NCBI GenBank assembly: GCA_004292855.1
Contig: RDXN01000064.1
Span: 1-57,764, forward strand
DNA length: 57,764 nucleotides
Direction of reading: 5' to 3'
Origin: Cytophagales bacterium
GTDB taxonomy: Bacteria; Bacteroidota; Bacteroidia; Cytophagales; Spirosomataceae
The number at the start of each line of letters is the position of its first letter. Position 1 is the stretch's first letter. Below the pieces are notes generated by a model. That model was not told where the DNA came from and ran no database searches. It saw only the letters and a list, made by a program, of their open reading frames with translations. Below are positions 56,541 through 57,764 of this stretch, piece after piece. A program made the position numbers and the translations under genes.

Positions 56541-57764
56541 ATGAAAGTCCAACATTTGTTTCTGTATTTCCTGTTGCTGTGGGCAGCCCTTTGCTGCAAA
56601 ACCGCCGAGCTGAGCACCCCAAAAAGCACCGAAAAAGCCATTACGGCCAACCCCAGCGTGGACGGCTTGGCCGGAGCCACCGTCAGCTTCGATGCCACCA
56701 CCTTTACCTACACCATCAACGTCTCGGCTAGTACCGACGTAAAAGCCCTGAAACTGAGCATCCCCATTAGTGCCGGAGCCACCATCAGCCCCGACCCCGC
56801 CACCGCCCGCGACTACACTAACCCCGTGCAGTACACCATCACTGCCGAAGACGGCAGCAAGCAGGTGTACACCGTGCAGGTGGTGAAGGCCGCAGGCTTA
56901 CTACCCACGGCCAGTTTTACGGTGCAGAACAACGGCTGCACGGCCAGTTGCACCATCAATTTCACCAATACCAGCACCAACGCCAGCAGCTACACCTGGA
57001 CCTTTGGTGACGGCACCCAGGCCACCACCCCAAACGCAACCAAACAATACACCACGTCCGGCAGCTATACCGTTACGCTGCGGGCCACTGGAGTCGGCGG
57101 AACGGCTACGTCCCAGCAAATTGTATCAGTTTTGGGGAGCGCCACAGCCTCCGGACCAACGCAAGTCTGGGACAAAAGCTTTGGCGGGAGTAGTAATCAG
57201 ATCATGAACTCAATGATTGCTACTTCCGATGGCGGCTTCCTGCTGGGTGGGACGTCTGAATCTCCCGTTTCTGGTAACAAAACAGCTACCAATTATGGAT
57301 CTTCCGATTTCTGGGTGGTGAAAATCAACGCCAACGGCGATAAGGTCTGGGACAAAGCCTTTGGTGGAAGTGGTGAGGATGAGCTTACTTCGATGATCGC
57401 GACCTCTGATGGCGGCTTCCTGCTGGGTGGACGATCAGGCTCACCCGTTTCTGGGAGCAAAACGGCTCCTAATTATGGCAGTTTTGATTACTGGGTAGTG
57501 AAGATCAACGCCAACGGCGATAAGGTCTGGGACAAAACCTTTGGCGGGCTTGGTGATGATAGAATGTCTTCGATGATTGCGACCTCCGATGGCGGCTTCT
57601 TGCTGGCAGGAGCCTCATACTCATCTATCTCTGGTAACAAGACAACTCCCAATTATAGTGATGAAGATTACTGGGTAGTGAAGATCAACGCCAACGGCGA
57701 TAAGGTCTGGGACAAAACCTTTGGTGGAAGTGGTGATGATAGGCTGTATTCGATAATTGCGACC
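56541..57764 (+). CDS. Large surface protein with PKD domain and 60-residue repeats, incomplete
   Basis: The gene opens at ATG 56541 and stays open to the window end (408 codons). MKVQHLFLYFLLLWAALCCK is a lipoprotein-type signal (Cys18 or Cys19). Residues about 30-115 form a beta domain ending ITAEDGSKQVYTVQVVK, as in DUF5018-like modules. A PKD domain follows at about 120-195 (TWTFGDGTQATTPNATKQYT). Then come units of 60 residues: WDKxFGGSGDDxLxSMIATS, DGGFLLGGxSxSPVSGNKTA and DYWVVKINANGDKV. Such repeats form propellers in Bacteroidota surface proteins. The gene starts 13 bases after the repeat lipoprotein gene, so the two are probably co-expressed. Confidence 0.85.
   Translation, partial: MKVQHLFLYFLLLWAALCCKTAELSTPKSTEKAITANPSVDGLAGATVSFDATTFTYTINVSASTDVKALKLSIPISAGATISPDPATARDYTNPVQYTITAEDGSKQVYTVQVVKAAGLLPTASFTVQNNGCTASCTINFTNTSTNASSYTWTFGDGTQATTPNATKQYTTSGSYTVTLRATGVGGTATSQQIVSVLGSATASGPTQVWDKSFGGSSNQIMNSMIATSDGGFLLGGTSESPVSGNKTATNYGSSDFWVVKINANGDKVWDKAFGGSGEDELTSMIATSDGGFLLGGRSGSPVSGSKTAPNYGSFDYWVVKINANGDKVWDKTFGGLGDDRMSSMIATSDGGFLLAGASYSSISGNKTTPNYSDEDYWVVKINANGDKVWDKTFGGSGDDRLYSIIAT
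57164..57764 (+). repeat. 180-bp tandem repeats in the last gene
   Basis: The marker GTCTGGGACAAA recurs near 57164, 57344, 57524 and 57704, exactly 180 bp apart. Identity is high across each unit, notably in the ATCAACGCCAACGGCGATAA segment. The array continues past the window end. Confidence 0.92.

Noticed and set aside
1-57764. tRNA genes, rRNA genes, insertion sequences and integrases
   Set aside because: No cloverleaf-like segments with a GTTCGANTC arm, no rRNA signature and no transposase or integrase motifs were found on reading both strands.

Overview
The window looks like a chromosomal segment of a Bacteroidota bacterium, most likely a Spirosoma-like member of the Cytophagales. Supporting signs are several TAnnTTTG promoter elements, a succinyl/acetylornithine-type carbamoyltransferase, an S16 ribosomal protein with a long acidic tail, DUF4403, DUF2027-Smr and DUF4136 proteins, and many lipoproteins with no Shine-Dalgarno-like start sites. 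I infer the lineage from gene content; no 16S rRNA gene is present. GC content is moderate to high, with visibly AT-richer stretches around 18.6-26.6 kb and 46-51 kb.

Layout. 1-253: frameshifted DUF6883-like remnant. 0.3-5.4 kb (minus strand): rarA, argB, an argF-type carbamoyltransferase, trmD-rimM-rpsP. 5.6-11 kb: OmpA-family protein, RNase P RNA, DUF4403 lipoprotein, DUF2027-Smr protein, HxlR regulator and a 57-residue lipoprotein. 11-18.5 kb: miaA, guaA, a secreted protein, a TonB-like protein, nspC, DUF4136 lipoprotein, aroB. 18.6-26.6 kb: a six-gene defence-like operon (hsdM, hsdS, SMC/ABC-like ATPase, HNH nuclease, papain-fold protein, small protein) with no hsdR. 26.7-36.8 kb: S9, S41 and M28 peptidases, lipoproteins, Uma2 nuclease-fold protein, pgk. 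36.9-41.6 kb: a kaiC-kaiB-kaiB-histidine kinase-response regulator operon plus a membrane protein. 41.7-46 kb: IscA-like protein without its C-terminal cysteines and a 1305-residue NtrY-like kinase. 46-50.8 kb: sigma-like factor, membrane anti-sigma-like protein, a metalloprotease probably fused to an outer-membrane barrel, and a lipoprotein with a dead matrixin-like motif. 50.9-54.1 kb: a NarL-type regulator and a 7TM-DISM kinase converging on each other. 54.4 kb to the end: two surface proteins built of tandem repeats; the last runs off the window.

Two things stand out. First, the modification and specificity genes of a Type I system are welded to an ATPase plus HNH pair (reminiscent of Septu PtuA/PtuB) and to a predicted papain-like protein, in overlapping or closely spaced genes; the HsdR motor-nuclease is absent, so the effector arm is probably the ATPase-HNH pair. 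Second, the intergenic spaces are filled with long palindromic elements of many unrelated sequences. Five of them share one architecture: arms made of reiterated 7-bp (once 8-bp) words, with the two arms differing by whole words. One sits in frame inside nspC, one supplies both stop codons of a convergent gene pair, and others form the C-termini or stop codons of miaA, the argF-type gene and the DUF4403 gene.

Gene starts were moved inward from the longest possible reading frame where a signal peptide, a family N-terminus, a promoter element or a TGATG overlap argued for it. All functional calls rest on reading motifs by eye; no database search was run.
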